Positions 32,819 through 43,807 of a stretch of DNA of 64,000 nucleotides are shown here, piece by piece. The notes below the pieces were generated by a model, which searched no databases, had not been told where the DNA came from, and saw nothing but the letters and a program-made list of their open reading frames with translations. The position numbers and the translations under genes are program-made. The DNA is from Agriotes lineatus (Eukaryota > Arthropoda > Insecta > Coleoptera > Elateridae). The stretch is from NCBI GenBank assembly GCA_940337035.1, contig CALNHX010000266.1:1-64000 (forward strand). Direction: 5' to 3'. Numbering within the stretch: position 1 is the stretch's first letter; each line of letters begins with the position of its first letter.

Positions 32819-33717
32819 CCGATAGCAATTGTTGCAAAATAAAAATGAAACTGCAGAAAAACATTAACTTTTCGAAGCAGCACTATAGCCTGTATAACTT
32901 CACAGCATAAATGTAAACAAACAAGATAAACAAAATAGCATCGAAACATAGCTTACCGTTGTTACCTAAGGCCACTATGTTAATATGTTCAAATCTTATT
33001 TCAGTTTTATTCTAGAAACAGTAAAACTACAAATATATATGATTAAATCTTGTGTTCCTTAGACTTTTTTTATGTGTGTAGAAAAGAGGGAGAGCTGGAC
33101 TTTTATGTGACGCAGCTCCTAAGCGGGCACGGATGTTTCATGAAATATCTGGAACGATTTAAAATCAGAGAGGAAGTGACATGCATGTACTGCAACGAAG
33201 AAGACGATGCTGAACACACAATATTTCGGTGTCAAAAATGGCAAGAAATACGACAGAGAACAAATGGAGAACTATAAACACAAATTACGACGAATAATAT
33301 AGTGAACCTCCTGACAGAAAATGGAGAAAAGTGGGCAAAAATCCAAAAGATGATAAGTGAGATTATAAAGACTAAGGAAGACGACGAACGACGTAGACAA
33401 CGAGAGGCAAATGAATAAAGGGTAGTTAAATATGCCAATCAACTTAACAGCCTTACCCCCTGAAGCAATACCTTCGGGGTTCCAGGGGGTCTATGACTAT
33501 AAGGAAAGGAGGGGTTTTTTAGCTGGTAAAAATCCAGCACTACCCACTAGCACGGCTGTATTGGGGCGTACATGCGGTACGCGGTATACATACAATATTT
33601 TTTATATTCAGTAATAATAGGACGAAAGGTCAAAATATTTCCGACAATAATTTTTGCGATTCAGATAAGAGTTTCTATGGCGACTAAAATAACGACGAGT
33701 GCTTGCACGAGACAATC

Positions 33718-33775
33718 TGAAATTGAGTACAGTAAGATGATCATAGTGAAATTGAGTACAGTAAGATGATCATAG
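33718..33775. repeat. 29-bp direct tandem duplication
   Basis: TGAAATTGAGTACAGTAAGA plus TGATCATAG occurs twice without a gap and without mismatch. It is recent and isolated; no gene is affected. Confidence 0.95.
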
Positions 33776-34089
33776 TATGGGATGCAGATGATCCGTTGGG
33801 TCCGCAGATAGAATTTTTCCTGATAGCTGCTCGCTAACTGGCATGGCAAGGCGGTGAAGGTGTAAAATGTTTGGTGTATTATTTTAAACAAGAGATGCGT
33901 AACTTTGGCAACCCTACTGGAAGATACGAATACAATCGCGTTTTCTCTAAAACATGTCAAGGAGGAAATCTTCGTACGACGATTCGAAATGGTTTGTAAC
34001 CAATATGATGGACCCAAATTTGTGACATGTAATGTGAGTTTCTGAAAATTTCATTGTAGCAAAAATAAACACGTTCACTTTTTTAGGAT

Positions 34090-34440
34090 TTTGAATAAAA
34101 TGTTGAAAAACCGAAGTTCAATTATCACAAGCAACCGACTTTGTTTGACCAAAAATCGCTTCTGGAATGCAAATAAAAGTTCTTCGTGGTATAAGAACTC
34201 TCCAGTTGGACAAATGGACTAAAATTAGCGCAGAAAAAGCTAGCATTTACATTAAAAACAAAAAGGTAACTAACCATTGCACAAGATCTACAGCCGTTTC
34301 CCAGTTAGCAAAAGCTGGAATCCCCGAACAACAAATTATAAAAATTATCGGACATAGTTCAGTAGGATCGATCCGACCGTATCTCTAAATGGATGCCGAA
34401 TACCATTTGAAAATTATCACTGAGCTCAGAACATCCGGAA
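34090..34440 (+). pseudogene. Tyrosine recombinase (Crypton/DIRS type), C-terminal fragment
   Basis: The reading NRLCLTKNRFWNANKSSSWY (about 34130) is followed by KISAEKASIYIKNKKVTNHC, TRSTAVSQLAKAGIPEQQII and KIIGHSSVGSIRPYL. This is the end of a tyrosine recombinase: the second catalytic Arg box (H-x-x-R in NHCTRST), G-H in IIGHSS, and the nucleophile Tyr in RPYL. After a stop at 34386-34388 the frame continues with MDAEYHLKIITELR, which also fits the family. The N-terminal two-thirds, including the first Arg, is missing. Crypton-type elements integrate by recombination without a DDE transposase. Crypton versus DIRS is not settled. Confidence 0.7.
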
Positions 34441-34735
34441 ATGTTTCAAAAATACTTTCAGAGGGCAGGACACCCGGAAGAATTTCATAAGAAATTTCAA
34501 GGAACAAACCATACTCTATAATCTCAAATATTTATAGTTATTTTACTTTTAATTATAATAATGTATGAAATATTCCAGTATGTTTGAAGCATTTTTATAA
34601 TTTGGAGGATTTAAAAATAAATGTTTGAAACTAAACAGTTGTTAATAAACAATTTTTTTAATTTCCTGTCAGATAGCTACAGAAAAAATTGTCGTTGAAA
34701 ATAGCTCGATGAAATATTGTCACATATAATCTCAT

Positions 34736-34874
34736 AAGAGCATTAATTCTTTCCGGAAATTTTTTTGTGTGCGTTTTAACAACGTCGTATTAATTTGCCC
34801 GAGCGGGACGCGAGGGCAAATTATGAGGTTGTTGAATGCACGAAAAATAATTTCCGGATATGAATTAATGCTCG
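34736..34874. repeat. 139-bp snap-back hairpin
   Basis: AAGAGCATTAATTC and GAATTAATGCTCG pair at the ends, with TTTCCGGAAAT / ATTTCCGGA and GCATTCAAC-like segments inside. The loop reads TTGCCCGAGCGGGACGCGAG, again with two same-strand CGAG words. The flank ATAATCTCATAAGAGCAT resembles the start of the palindrome-headed repeats at 10 and 11.4 kb. Confidence 0.85.
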
Positions 34875-35825
34875 AATGCAGATTCGGTAAGAAAATCGTA
34901 ACGACACAAACCCTAAAAAGAAGTAATGTCTACCTACAAAAAATTTCCAAGAAATTTTGTTGTTGTCTTGGATACGGCTCGTGAACTAATTTTTCTATTG
35001 GTCATTAATGAGTGTCGTACGATTTTCACTAAAATAATCGTTCGATTGGTAATTAATTAGTTTAATCACAATTATTTATTTTATAGTTACATTTAAGATG
35101 TTTAAATTATTGTTTGAAGTACATAGGAGTTTAGTTTCTACAAACAATGTAATTAGGCGAAATGCCTGTTTTGTTTGTTTGTTAATAAATAAATTATTTT
35201 TAACCATTGGTTGACAATGTCACGTATACCTAATAAAAAGTTACATAGATATGGGCACATACGCCCATATACAGTAAAATATTTACTGAGTGCATGTCGA
35301 AATTCCGTTCCGATCTTCCTTTGCTGTTGCTGCTGTACAAGAGTCGATGATCGAACTAGTAGTTTACGTAACAAATCCGGAAAGACCATCTTTACACATT
35401 ATAGCACGCGTAGCCAAAAGTGCTGTAAAGGAAGGTTCCGGATGAGTTGCGTATATTTTTTATTCACTTGCGTTTCTTCTTAATTTCACCTAAATATTGG
35501 AACATTAAATATCAAACAAGCATTATACATTTGTAAAAATCTAGAAATATTTGTAGTTGGTGTTCCTTAGTCACCACAGTCAACAAATATTGCAAACCAA
35601 TCAGAACGTCCATTTTCCAAAATAGGCATATAACGAAATTTTGTCCAAAATTATTCCGTAAAGAAATACTTTCCGGCCTAAAAATTGAACAGTACTGAAG
35701 TGGCTGAAACTGAAAACGACTGTCCTAGCACCCACCCGCGCGCGCTCTGTCACCAAGCAACGCGTCGGCGTCTGCACGAGTCAAGACGAGATATAACTGT
35801 ACACCTCGTCTTCGGCAACACCATT
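34875..35825. other. Gene-free stretch with a GC-rich patch
   Basis: No recognisable gene. A short perfect hairpin (ATATGGGC...GCCCATAT) lies at about 35249-35272. From about 35725 to 35815 the sequence is CpG-rich and contains CGCGCGCGC, in contrast to the AT-rich flanks. Short frames here show no motif. Confidence 0.5.
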
Positions 35826-36113
35826 CAGGGTATAGGGTAAAGTGGTTCATAGTGGGAAATTACGTATGTTGCGGAACAATTTATCGTTGTGATAGAACTA
35901 TATTCACCGTCAGTGTTGTTGATAATATCTGAGTGGTCCAACGTACAGAAACTAACGAAATTATTTGAAAAAAAACTGGAATTTTAGAAACAAAGATCAG
36001 TTACAGCATTTTTTTACCGTTCAACGTTTAGCATGCATAGTTTTCAAGTTATCCCATATTTTCTTTTGGTATTGTAACTCTAACCTCTAAATAATGTTGG
36101 CGGGCTTTTACTA

Positions 36114-37018
36114 TGTCAAATTTATACCCATTCGGAGTCACGTGATAATCTAGTAATTTTACGTATGTCGATTCTTAAAAATGCAATTTTAGGGAAATAA
36201 ATGACATTCCGTTTTGTAGGTTATCCTGACATATGCCAATTTCTAAAACAAGGTTGCTACGGGTTTATTCTCTTATATGAAATCAAACTGAATTTACAGG
36301 TTAAAGAAAACATAACATGTCGTAAAATGTAAATATAATAAAGATATGTCAGCTGCTACATTAAAAACCTGCTGCGTATAGCAAATTTTAAGTCAATTTC
36401 TGTGCATGCATATTCTGTTATAGAACATTGCCATTTGAAGCCTATTTCCTTGCACAATCTACTTAGGGAAGAAACTGAATGTGAAAAATCTCCAGATTCT
36501 TCAACCAAGCATTTTTTAGATTTTTTATGGTTACAAATTCTTTAGCTACATACATTTTATATACAGTGTCTTGACTGCTTCGTCGACTTCCGTTTTTGCA
36601 TTCTTCACTTTCTGGCTCATATTTTCGGTAAATTGTGCTCTCCGAGATATTTAACGCAAGAGAAGCACGGCGAACAGCGTTGGAGGGTGAAACTGTTGAT
36701 TTACTATTATTAATATTGTACTCTTCATAAAAAAAACGCATAATATTCAAATTAATTGTTGTGACTGCTCGTTATACCGCATGTCCGATGGTTTCTTTTA
36801 ATTTCCAGTTTTCGGCTCAACAATTTTAGGTTTTATTACCCTTATCTCAATAACTTACACGAAAAATATAATCTGACAGATTAGAAACGTCAAATTTTTA
36901 AAATTAATTTTATGAATCGACATGCCTTTTTTTCAAATTTCTTCCATTTCATCTATTTTACTAAAGATGAACAGAGACAGACAAAAGTCACGTGACTCCG
37001 AATGGGTATAATTTTGAC
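36114..37018. mobile_element. TIR element with a transposase HTH fragment
   Basis: Inverted ends: TCAAATTTATACCCATTCGG then AGTCACGTGA on the left, and TCACGTGACTCCGAATGGGT then ATAATTTTGAC on the right, with TA just outside on both sides. On the minus strand 36750-36463 encodes PSNAVRRASLALNISESTIY, a helix-turn-helix of the kind starting IS630/mariner-like transposases. No catalytic domain is present, so it is an internally deleted copy. Confidence 0.7.
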
Positions 37019-38484
37019 TATATCTTAATATTTCAATGTAGTTCTACCAGTTCGATATATTTTTGGGGTTTTTGAATATCGCCATAGTGGTCTATTGTGG
37101 GAAAGTCTGTCGTGGTGCATAGTGGGACTTTCATTTCGTGTTTTTAATTTCAGATTTAAGCCACGCACCAACAAAAAAACCCATTTTAGGCAAAGCGTGT
37201 TATATCATGATAAATACGAAAGAAATATGCGAGAGGCTGTAGCAGAAGTAGTTGAGCAAAAATCATGTTTGAATACGACGGCCAAGAAATAGAATTTAAT
37301 TACATCAGCTTTGCACCGAAAAGTGCAAAAGTATAAGGCTACAGGTGAACACGAAAGACCAAATTTTAATTATGGTCGACAGCACAGATTCAAATGTGTT
37401 TTTAATAAAGAAGAGGAGGCTCTTCTAACATAGTATTTGATATAAGCTTCACAAATGTGTTATGGCTTGACACTTAACACAACACGGGAACTTGCTTACA
37501 AATATGATGTTGCCAATAACAAAGAAGTACCTGCCTCATGGCATGACAGAAAAAAAGCTGGATTAGATTGGATGCATTATTTTCGAAAACGGAATACTGG
37601 TCTTTCGCTTAGAACACAAGAGGCAACAAACCTAACAAGGGCTACACCAGCTTCAAGAAGCATAACGTAGGATTATTTTTTAACAATTTGCGAGATGTGA
37701 TGTTGAAATATAAATTTTTGCCACACCAGATATATAATTGTGACGAAACTGGAATAACCAATGTTCATAAGCGTCCTAAGATTTTGACGTCTGTTTCCCA
37801 AAAGCAAGTTCGGAAAGTCACGAGCGCAGAAAGAGGCATCCTAGTCACAATGTGTTTGTGCTAACGGAACGTTTATTCCGCCATATTTCCTCTTTCCTAG
37901 GAAGAACTATAAGCAAGAACTTTAAGCAGTTTTTACTTACTGGAGCACGCCCATGGGTCGGCCCACACCAGCGGATGGATGACCTCTGAGAATTTCATAA
38001 ATTACATCCGACATTTCTTTAAACATGTGCGCTGCAGCAAGGAAGATCCTGTCGTACTGGTGTTAGATAAACATGAAAGCCATTATAGTATTACCGTGCT
38101 TAATTTATTGATAGAAAATGGAATTGTTTTGCTTACGCTACCCCCTCACGGCAGCCACAAGCTGCAGCCCATGGATGTCAGCTGTTTTTTCCCTTCAAAA
38201 ATTATAATAAGGCCTTAGGCAATTGGATGATGAATCATCCGGGCACTCCAATGTCCATTTACGATATTGCTGGAGTGGTCGTTACAGCCTTGATCTTAGG
38301 ATTCACTCCCGTTAATATAATCAAAGGTTTCGAAAAAACGGGAATATCACCACTCAATTCTAAAATATTTTCTGACTCTGACTACATGGCTTCTGCCGTC
38401 ATGGATAGGCCTGAAGCAATTCCTGTCAATGAAGCCAATGGAAATATTGAAACAAAAGATAACTTTCAAGATCCCTTTGCACAA

Positions 38485-41319
38485 TAGTGGAGTTGCTTAA
38501 TTCGAATTTTCTTAAGAATCGTTCAGATTGTGATACTAACCTGAAATTGGGTGAGCATAGACAGTTATTTGAGACGAACAAAATGGGATATAGTGCCACT
38601 AAAACAAAAGTTGGTTCAGCCGTTATAACCTCAAAATCGACATTATCTCGAAAACGGTGAATTGTATTAATATTTTTGTTATTACACAAATTAAAGTAAA
38701 CTTAAATTTTCTACAAAAATCGTGGAATGAGTTTTTTTGTGACTCCATTAGTTTTCTCAGAGGCGGGGAAATAATATATTTATAGCTGTAATATAATTTT
38801 ATTTTTAATAAAAAATACCTAAATACATTTTTTACGCTTTATTTTAACTAAATATTTCTAGTTAAAATTCTCAGTCACTGTCGGTTTCACACCAGTCTCC
38901 ATCACATAAACACAGTACCGTAAATTTTAACTCTGCACGAGCGCATGAAAATTTTTTACTACATATAACTCGAAATTTACAAGAAACTAGCTCCTGACAC
39001 GCTGAAGTAGCTTCTGGAGATGTGGTCCAAAGAGGCTGGTAAACTCCATTATCCATTTGCCACCCCCTAGAATCAGAATCTGGATGATTTGGGTTTAAAA
39101 TCAAACATTGTCCCCATATAAAAGCTCCTTGGAAAACTGCACGCTTTACGTGCTGACCATGAGCTTCTTTTGTCGTCGGTAGCGATTGAAGCGGTCTTTG
39201 ATTTCTATTGAAAGATGTTTCCTTGACTCAACTATATCACATGTAGTGCTTGATTTTTCCTACAATAGTATCACGAAATGTTCGATAATCCACTTCACGT
39301 TTCGTATTTATTTGTAGTAAAGCTTCGGTTAGGTTGGAGAAACTATTCCAAATTCCCCAAGCTGTTCGTTTGCCTTTGCTAAGAAATGACGAGGTAGTGT
39401 CACATCCTGTTAGAGCGTGAAACAGTGGTAACGAAAGCGATTTCCTGGGACCAATTCCTTTAGCAATTTCATGTGCAGGTAGCTAAGAATAGTTTTTACC
39501 TGTTCCAAATACAATCCATAAGTATATTAGATTCAATCGATAGAATGCAGCTACTGCTAGTACCAAAACATCGGTACCCACAGTTCGAACCTTGATAGAT
39601 TCATGACTTTCCCGAACTGCATCAGACACGTGGAGTATAATTCTAAAGTCAGCTTCTTCATGCGAACAAGGAGAAATCCAGGTTATGCCACGTCTATCAG
39701 CAGTAGAATGAGTCAGCCTCCCTGATGTAACAACCAATTCTTTGTCCGTTTTGGTTTTTAAGAACTCTGTGCTAAGAAAGGAGAAGAGCTCTTCTTTATT
39801 CTAATCCACTCTGAGGAACGTATACCATTGAATGGGAAGAGGGGTTGAAGGGGTGAGTGATATCTGGTACCAACCCCACGTACTTGTCGTGTATGTGCTT
39901 TAATGCTGTTGGATTGCCAACTATCCCCAATAATGTAAATTCTTTCAATAACGTCAAGTTGTCGGTAAACATATGGAAGGAATACATTGTTGAAGTAATC
40001 TTGAAATGTCTTAGAATTACCAGGTTTCAACATTTGTACTATAACTGGACCATAAAATATTCCGACACTATAAACAGGTGATTTGGTTACAGTTTCCACT
40101 TTCTCCATGAAACAAATAATCAGATCCGATTTTGTACAGTGTCTTATGTGTCCATTATCGGATAGTGACGAAGGGTGTGGTTGGTTTTCATGACTGCAAA
40201 ATGTATTAAAATCTCCACTCCTATTCTGGCATGCAATGTACAGCCTACCAAATAGTTGCACATCATTCTTGATGACTTTTAACTTGCTATAATTTTTGGG
40301 CGCTTTTGGTGGTTTGAAATCAAACAGAAGAAATTTGTTTTTGCGAATTACATCAGAAACTCTTTGTTTCTGGTCGATGAGTCGGTCTTCCATAAATCGT
40401 TGATAATCCTGTTTCCCCCTGTTCTCAACTTTAGATACGAGTGAGACTAGTTCGTTACATTCGCTGCTGAAAAGGTTACCAAGTTCGTCAAATACTTTGA
40501 CAGCATTAGTGATATGTACTCTAAATCTGTTTTGAGCAGTGGCAGATGCTTCATGATGGGTATGTTTAGTATATTTGTTTTCTTCCAGCTCAAACTCGTT
40601 AATAACTCGTGAAAGTTCTGGTCCCCCAAGCATCCACCGTCTCAGAGCGTTAGTATTTTCCGTTAAACATATTGCCCCGCCATCACTTTTAACAATATTA
40701 TTGTTCTGTTCGTGTACCTGAACAATCGCCATTGACGAAAAACTTTGATTACCCATTTGTACAGTGAACTTGTCCAATTCAAAGCTTCAGCAACTTTAGG
40801 ATTGGATTCATGAAGCAGTTTCATGTCGCGAATATGAACACTTACCCATCTGGCATAGTTTATTCTATCAGAGAAAAGAATCATGGAGCGAACAGTTCCA
40901 GAGCTTTACAAACGTATTATTTTTATGTATCATATTACTGAGAACAATACTACTGTCGGTAGCGTACTAAACGATCTACGCGGCATCATATTAAATAATG
41001 CTTGACAATCGTACCGCCATTTGGCCTAATTGTAGGAAAACCGTTTGGTCTATGACAAAAAAGTATAAATGTTATTTTGTAGTGAATCTTGTGTTCTTCA
41101 ATTTTACTTAGGACTTTTTTTTTGCCATAAGTACACGGTTTTCAAGATAATCGCAAAAAACTGTCCTCAAACTAATTTTTTTCAAGATGGCCGCCGAAGA
41201 ATAATTTTTTTCGCTTGGCACTATATCACATTTTGTTCGCCAAGAAAACCTTTATCTTTGTGCCAAATTTCAAGTTAGTACCACAAAGTGAACGATTGTT
41301 ATGCTTAGCAACTCCACTA
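38485..41319 (-). mobile_element. 2.8-kb element of uncertain superfamily, encodes a CXC-type protein
   Basis: Ends TAGTGGAGTTGCTTAA and, inverted, TAGTGGAGTTGCTAAGC. The inverted arms extend about 200 bp (38485-38700 against 41075-41319, with GGCACTATATCACATTTTGT and GTTAGTACCACAAAGTGAAC matching). CAA is duplicated at both flanks (38482-38484 and 41320-41322). Removing the element plus one CAA (2,838 bp, a multiple of three) rejoins the Tigger frame exactly: FAQ to SSCHAES. The 3-bp duplication recalls Academ-like elements, but that assignment is only a suggestion. Confidence 0.8.
38871..40980 (-). pseudogene. Large protein of a widespread uncharacterised family with CXC-like Cys-rich end
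   Basis: Reading on the minus strand: RINYARWVSVHIRDMKLL, a frameshift near 40770, NNNIVKSDGGAICLTENTNA, HHEASATAQNRFRVHI, KNKFLLFDFK, DVQLFGRLYIACQNRSGDFN, FQDYFNNVFLPYVYRQLDVI, IIGDSW and RYHSPLQPLFPFN (39758-40777). It continues ELVVTSGRLTHSTADRRGIT, SHEEADFRIILHVSDAV, KVRTVGTDVLVLAVAAFYRL, LFHALTGCDTTSSFL and QPLWTTSPEATSACQELVSC. The last about 35 residues repeat Cys in CXC/tesmin-like spacing, partly decayed. The EEAD, GTDVLVLA and TGCD blocks give a nuclease-like (PIN/XPG-like) impression, which is inference. The family is known to me only as uncharacterised proteins scattered through animal genomes. It is the only gene of the nested element. Confidence 0.7.
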
Positions 41320-41775
41320 CAAAGTAGTTGTCATGCTGAAAGTATATCTCCACCCATCACAACAGTCCGCACCATCAATCACAAAGACCTTCATTATAAC
41401 GGAACCATTCAGGCCCCATTTGAAAGCAGCGGAGAGAAAACAAACAAGAAAAGGAAGAAAAAAGGCCAAGTCGTAAATTCTGACAGATACTCCAATTAAA
41501 GACCCGATAGAAAAAGACTCTGAAGAAAGAATGCTGAAACGAAACCAGAATGAATAGAAGAAGAGCGCTGTTGAGAAGGTTAAACGTAAAGCTTTGGACG
41601 ATTCAAGCTCGAACAGTGATGTTGATAAAGAGATTTATTGCGATTCGACAGATTTAGAGAGCGATCCTGAAGAAGAAGAATTAGAACGCATGTCCATAGC
41701 ATTAAACCATTATGTGTTGGTTAAATACGAAAATAAATCGAATTTAATACATTTTGTTGGGCAAGTTGAAACAAT

Positions 41776-42958
41776 TTTTTGGCTCCGCTTGAATTATTAT
41801 TCGCTGTATTTCCAACGATATCAAATCTTGCTTTGCGCGAGCTCTCTGATTTCGGTTTTCCCAAAATAATTCGTTATCATTATGCTCCAGCCGCAGCGGT
41901 CTTTTTCCGTCCGCGATTTCATTTTACCTTTCGCTTTTGGTTGGAGCAACTCGTTCCAAGAAAGCATATTGTGTGCTATATTGCACCTCTATTATTTAAT
42001 TTTGTTTGTGGGCTGATGACTGAAATCAGGTATGTCTACGCTACTTGTTGATATTCATTTTAGTAATTTCCCGTTGTTTTATTAGCTCTTTGACGTTATT
42101 TTTTGACGATATTGTTCAACGTCACTTTTAAACGCCGTTTTTAAGTGATTTCTTATTTGGATTGACGCCACGTTAACTGTCCTAATTGGCATATAACGTG
42201 GACCCGCAAATTCTTTCTGGAATGCCATTTTGGGCCTGCCGTTCGTAACACGGAGCGTCCGTTCCCTTATCAACTTTGGCCACGAGGTCTGTGCTGCTGA
42301 AGGCTGTTACGTTAAGATTATCCTGGACCAATTCATCGCCTACAGGCGACTTTTTTTGTCACAACCAGGATAGTCTTATTACAACTTTTGATGATAACTT
42401 CGCCTGCCCATGAATTGTTGGCGGAATCGATATCAACGACGCTTCATCACCGTTAACCGATTTACCATTTACAAATTTAAACTACGCTTTATAAATTTAA
42501 AACGCAATGTTTTAATTGTTCACCAATTTACGCTTTATAAATTTAAAACGTAAGAGCCCAAAAGAGGTTCACATATTTTTGCTGTGCGTGCTGCATTTTC
42601 AGCATAAGTATATATTGTATTCAGACCATTTAATATTGTGATAAACAATTTACCGACGTAATACAGATGTTGCAACCAATTACGACCTGTTGATTAAATA
42701 AACTTAATTGTTTGCTACTATTTTATTTATTTCTTGAAATCTGTGATTTCTGGCGCCCTGTGTTTTTTTTTATTATTAAAAGAGCTTGCAGTAGTACAGC
42801 TGATGATAGAAATCTGCGACCCAAGGCCACCGAGATTAAGCTAGCTAGGTCATTACGGTGAGTACAAACATTACAGAGCTACCGTGGCGTATAAATGATA
42901 AGGGGGTTGATCTGCGATTGTACTACCATTCATTATTATTAGTAATCAATCGCAGGTT
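41776..42958. other. Unidentified insertion in the Tigger C-terminal coding region
   Basis: Tigger coding stops after FVGQVETI and resumes near 42960. GAAACAAT just inside the left edge and ATTGTTTC at the right edge are inverted. The block has a 90-codon frame (41779-42051) without family resemblance, an imperfect palindrome at about 42305-42380 (AAGATTATCCTGG and CCAGGATAGTCTT), duplicated AACTACGCTTTATAAATTTA-like units near 42480 and 42535, and TGGCGCCC at about 42751, which can be a retroelement primer site. It may be a solo LTR or MITE cluster. Confidence 0.4.
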
Positions 42959-43471
42959 GGCTTGTTTATTGTTTCAAAGTTATTCTAAAAGAAAAGGACG
43001 ATTATCATATTTCGTTTCTAAAGCCATTGCCGTCTAATAAGTTTGTTTATTCCGACAAAAATGACGAAGACACTGTTAGTTTAGAAGACATCGTGATGAG
43101 ACTGCAATTCGATTTAAATCAGGTAGCAGAGCAGCGCGTCAGTCTTTTCCTGTTAATTTGGACAAACATAATATCATATAACCATATTTTTCACGACTAG
43201 GATTTTTCAGCTAGCATAATTTTTATCTACTAATAGAAAGAACTGAGGGTTGTACAGTCAAAATTTGATACCTATTTAATAATTCCCACTATGTACCAAG
43301 GGCTTTCCCAATATATACCAGTGAATGGTTCATAGTGAGAAAATGGTGTATAGTGGGATTTATTAATTATTATCACAACTAAACAATTTAGGGTTACTTA
43401 ATGTTACAAGCAACTTATTATTTACGTTCTCATATGTTCTAAATACTTACGTTCAATAAAATTCTTATATA

Positions 43472-43807
43472 CAGTGAATTTATTTTAATGCGCAATGTGG
43501 TATTCCCGTTTCCATGAGGACTTGATTGTTACTATTGGTTTCGAAGGGTACGCCACGCCATGTGTAAATGCGTTTATTTTAAAATGCAATACATTAACCG
43601 TAATTTTATTGAAAAAGAAGCATCAGAAATAACAACAGGGCATGTAATAACCCACATGCTTGCCGTAAACTGAAATTTTTGTACCATTTGATCAACAGAA
43701 TCCCTTCCTCCGTAGAATATATTATGTTTTTATATACTCAGTAACGTTTCCATATTGAATTTTAGAATAAACGCATTTACACATTGCGCGTTATAATAAA
43801 CTCCCTG
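43472..43807. mobile_element. mariner-like MITE (336 bp)
   Basis: Inverted ends CAGTGAATTTATTTTAATGC and, inverted, CAGGGAGTTTATTATAACGC, followed in both by GCAATGTG; TATA lies on both sides. A second inner pair of arms (ATGTGTAAATGCGTTTATTT at 43560 and its complement at about 43765-43784) lies within. Non-coding. Confidence 0.75.

Larger units (their letters stand above)
31317..33070 (-). mobile_element. Tc1 transposon inserted in the LINE
   Basis: Terminal inverted repeats AAAAAAGTCTAAGGAACACA (31317 onward) and its complement TGTGTTCCTTAGACTTTTTT (to 33070). TA follows the right end; the left flank reads TC, consistent with one mutated base of the TA duplication. Length is 1,754 bp, or 1,563 bp after subtracting the nested MITE and its duplication, normal for Tc1. 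Skipping the element rejoins the LINE zinc-tail reading frame. Confidence 0.92.
29860..33560 (+). mobile_element. R1-like LINE, split by a Tc1 element
   Basis: RT coding starts within PERGEEEQIPEVTIEEVKKA (about 29890), then shifts to KAPGPYGIPSEIVKLM, SAYRPLCLLDTMDKLIE, FGYRKGKSTVDAI, ALITLDVKNAFNSVSW and, after a frameshift near 30490, GGVPQGSILGPLLWN. The catalytic box reads YPDD at 30634-30645 instead of Y/FADD. Next come LKYLGITLD-type residues and QSIMLYGSTIWEKAL. After the Tc1 insertion the C-terminus continues with GELDFYVTQLLSGHGCFMKY, CMYCNEEDDAEHTIFRC (C-x2-C...H-x4-C zinc motif) and a tail ending at a stop near 33418. The 3' UTR follows to about 33560. No endonuclease domain is present (5' truncation). 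Confidence 0.85.
37150..43200 (+). pseudogene. Tigger/jerky-like DDE_1 transposase, in pieces
   Basis: Pieces in order are an N-terminal psq-type HTH region (YERNMREAVAEVVEQKSCL, about 37200-37290); the CENPB-type region (LTLNTTRELAYKYDVANNKE, GLDWMHYFRKRNTGLSLR); NINFCHTRYIIVTK-like remains; ANGTFIPPYFLFPR; VVLVLDKHESHYSI (normally DNHESH; Asn is Lys here), TLPPHGSHKLQPMDV and GFEKTGISPLNSKIF. Coding is interrupted at 38484 by the CXC element and resumes at 41323 with SSCHAESISPPITT. It then becomes an acidic tail (SSSNSDVDKEIYCDSTDLES) and is interrupted again at about 41775. It ends with DDYHISFLKPLPSNKFVYSD at about 42997-43060. Several stops also exist. Confidence 0.82.

Noticed and set aside
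35720..35820. CpG island promoter of a host gene
   Set aside because: The patch is only about 90 bp and no coding exon or splice pattern follows; the next sequence is a Tigger end.
41779..42051. 90-codon ORF as a gene
   Set aside because: No family resemblance, begins at an insertion boundary and has biased Phe/Arg-rich composition; left as part of an unidentified block.
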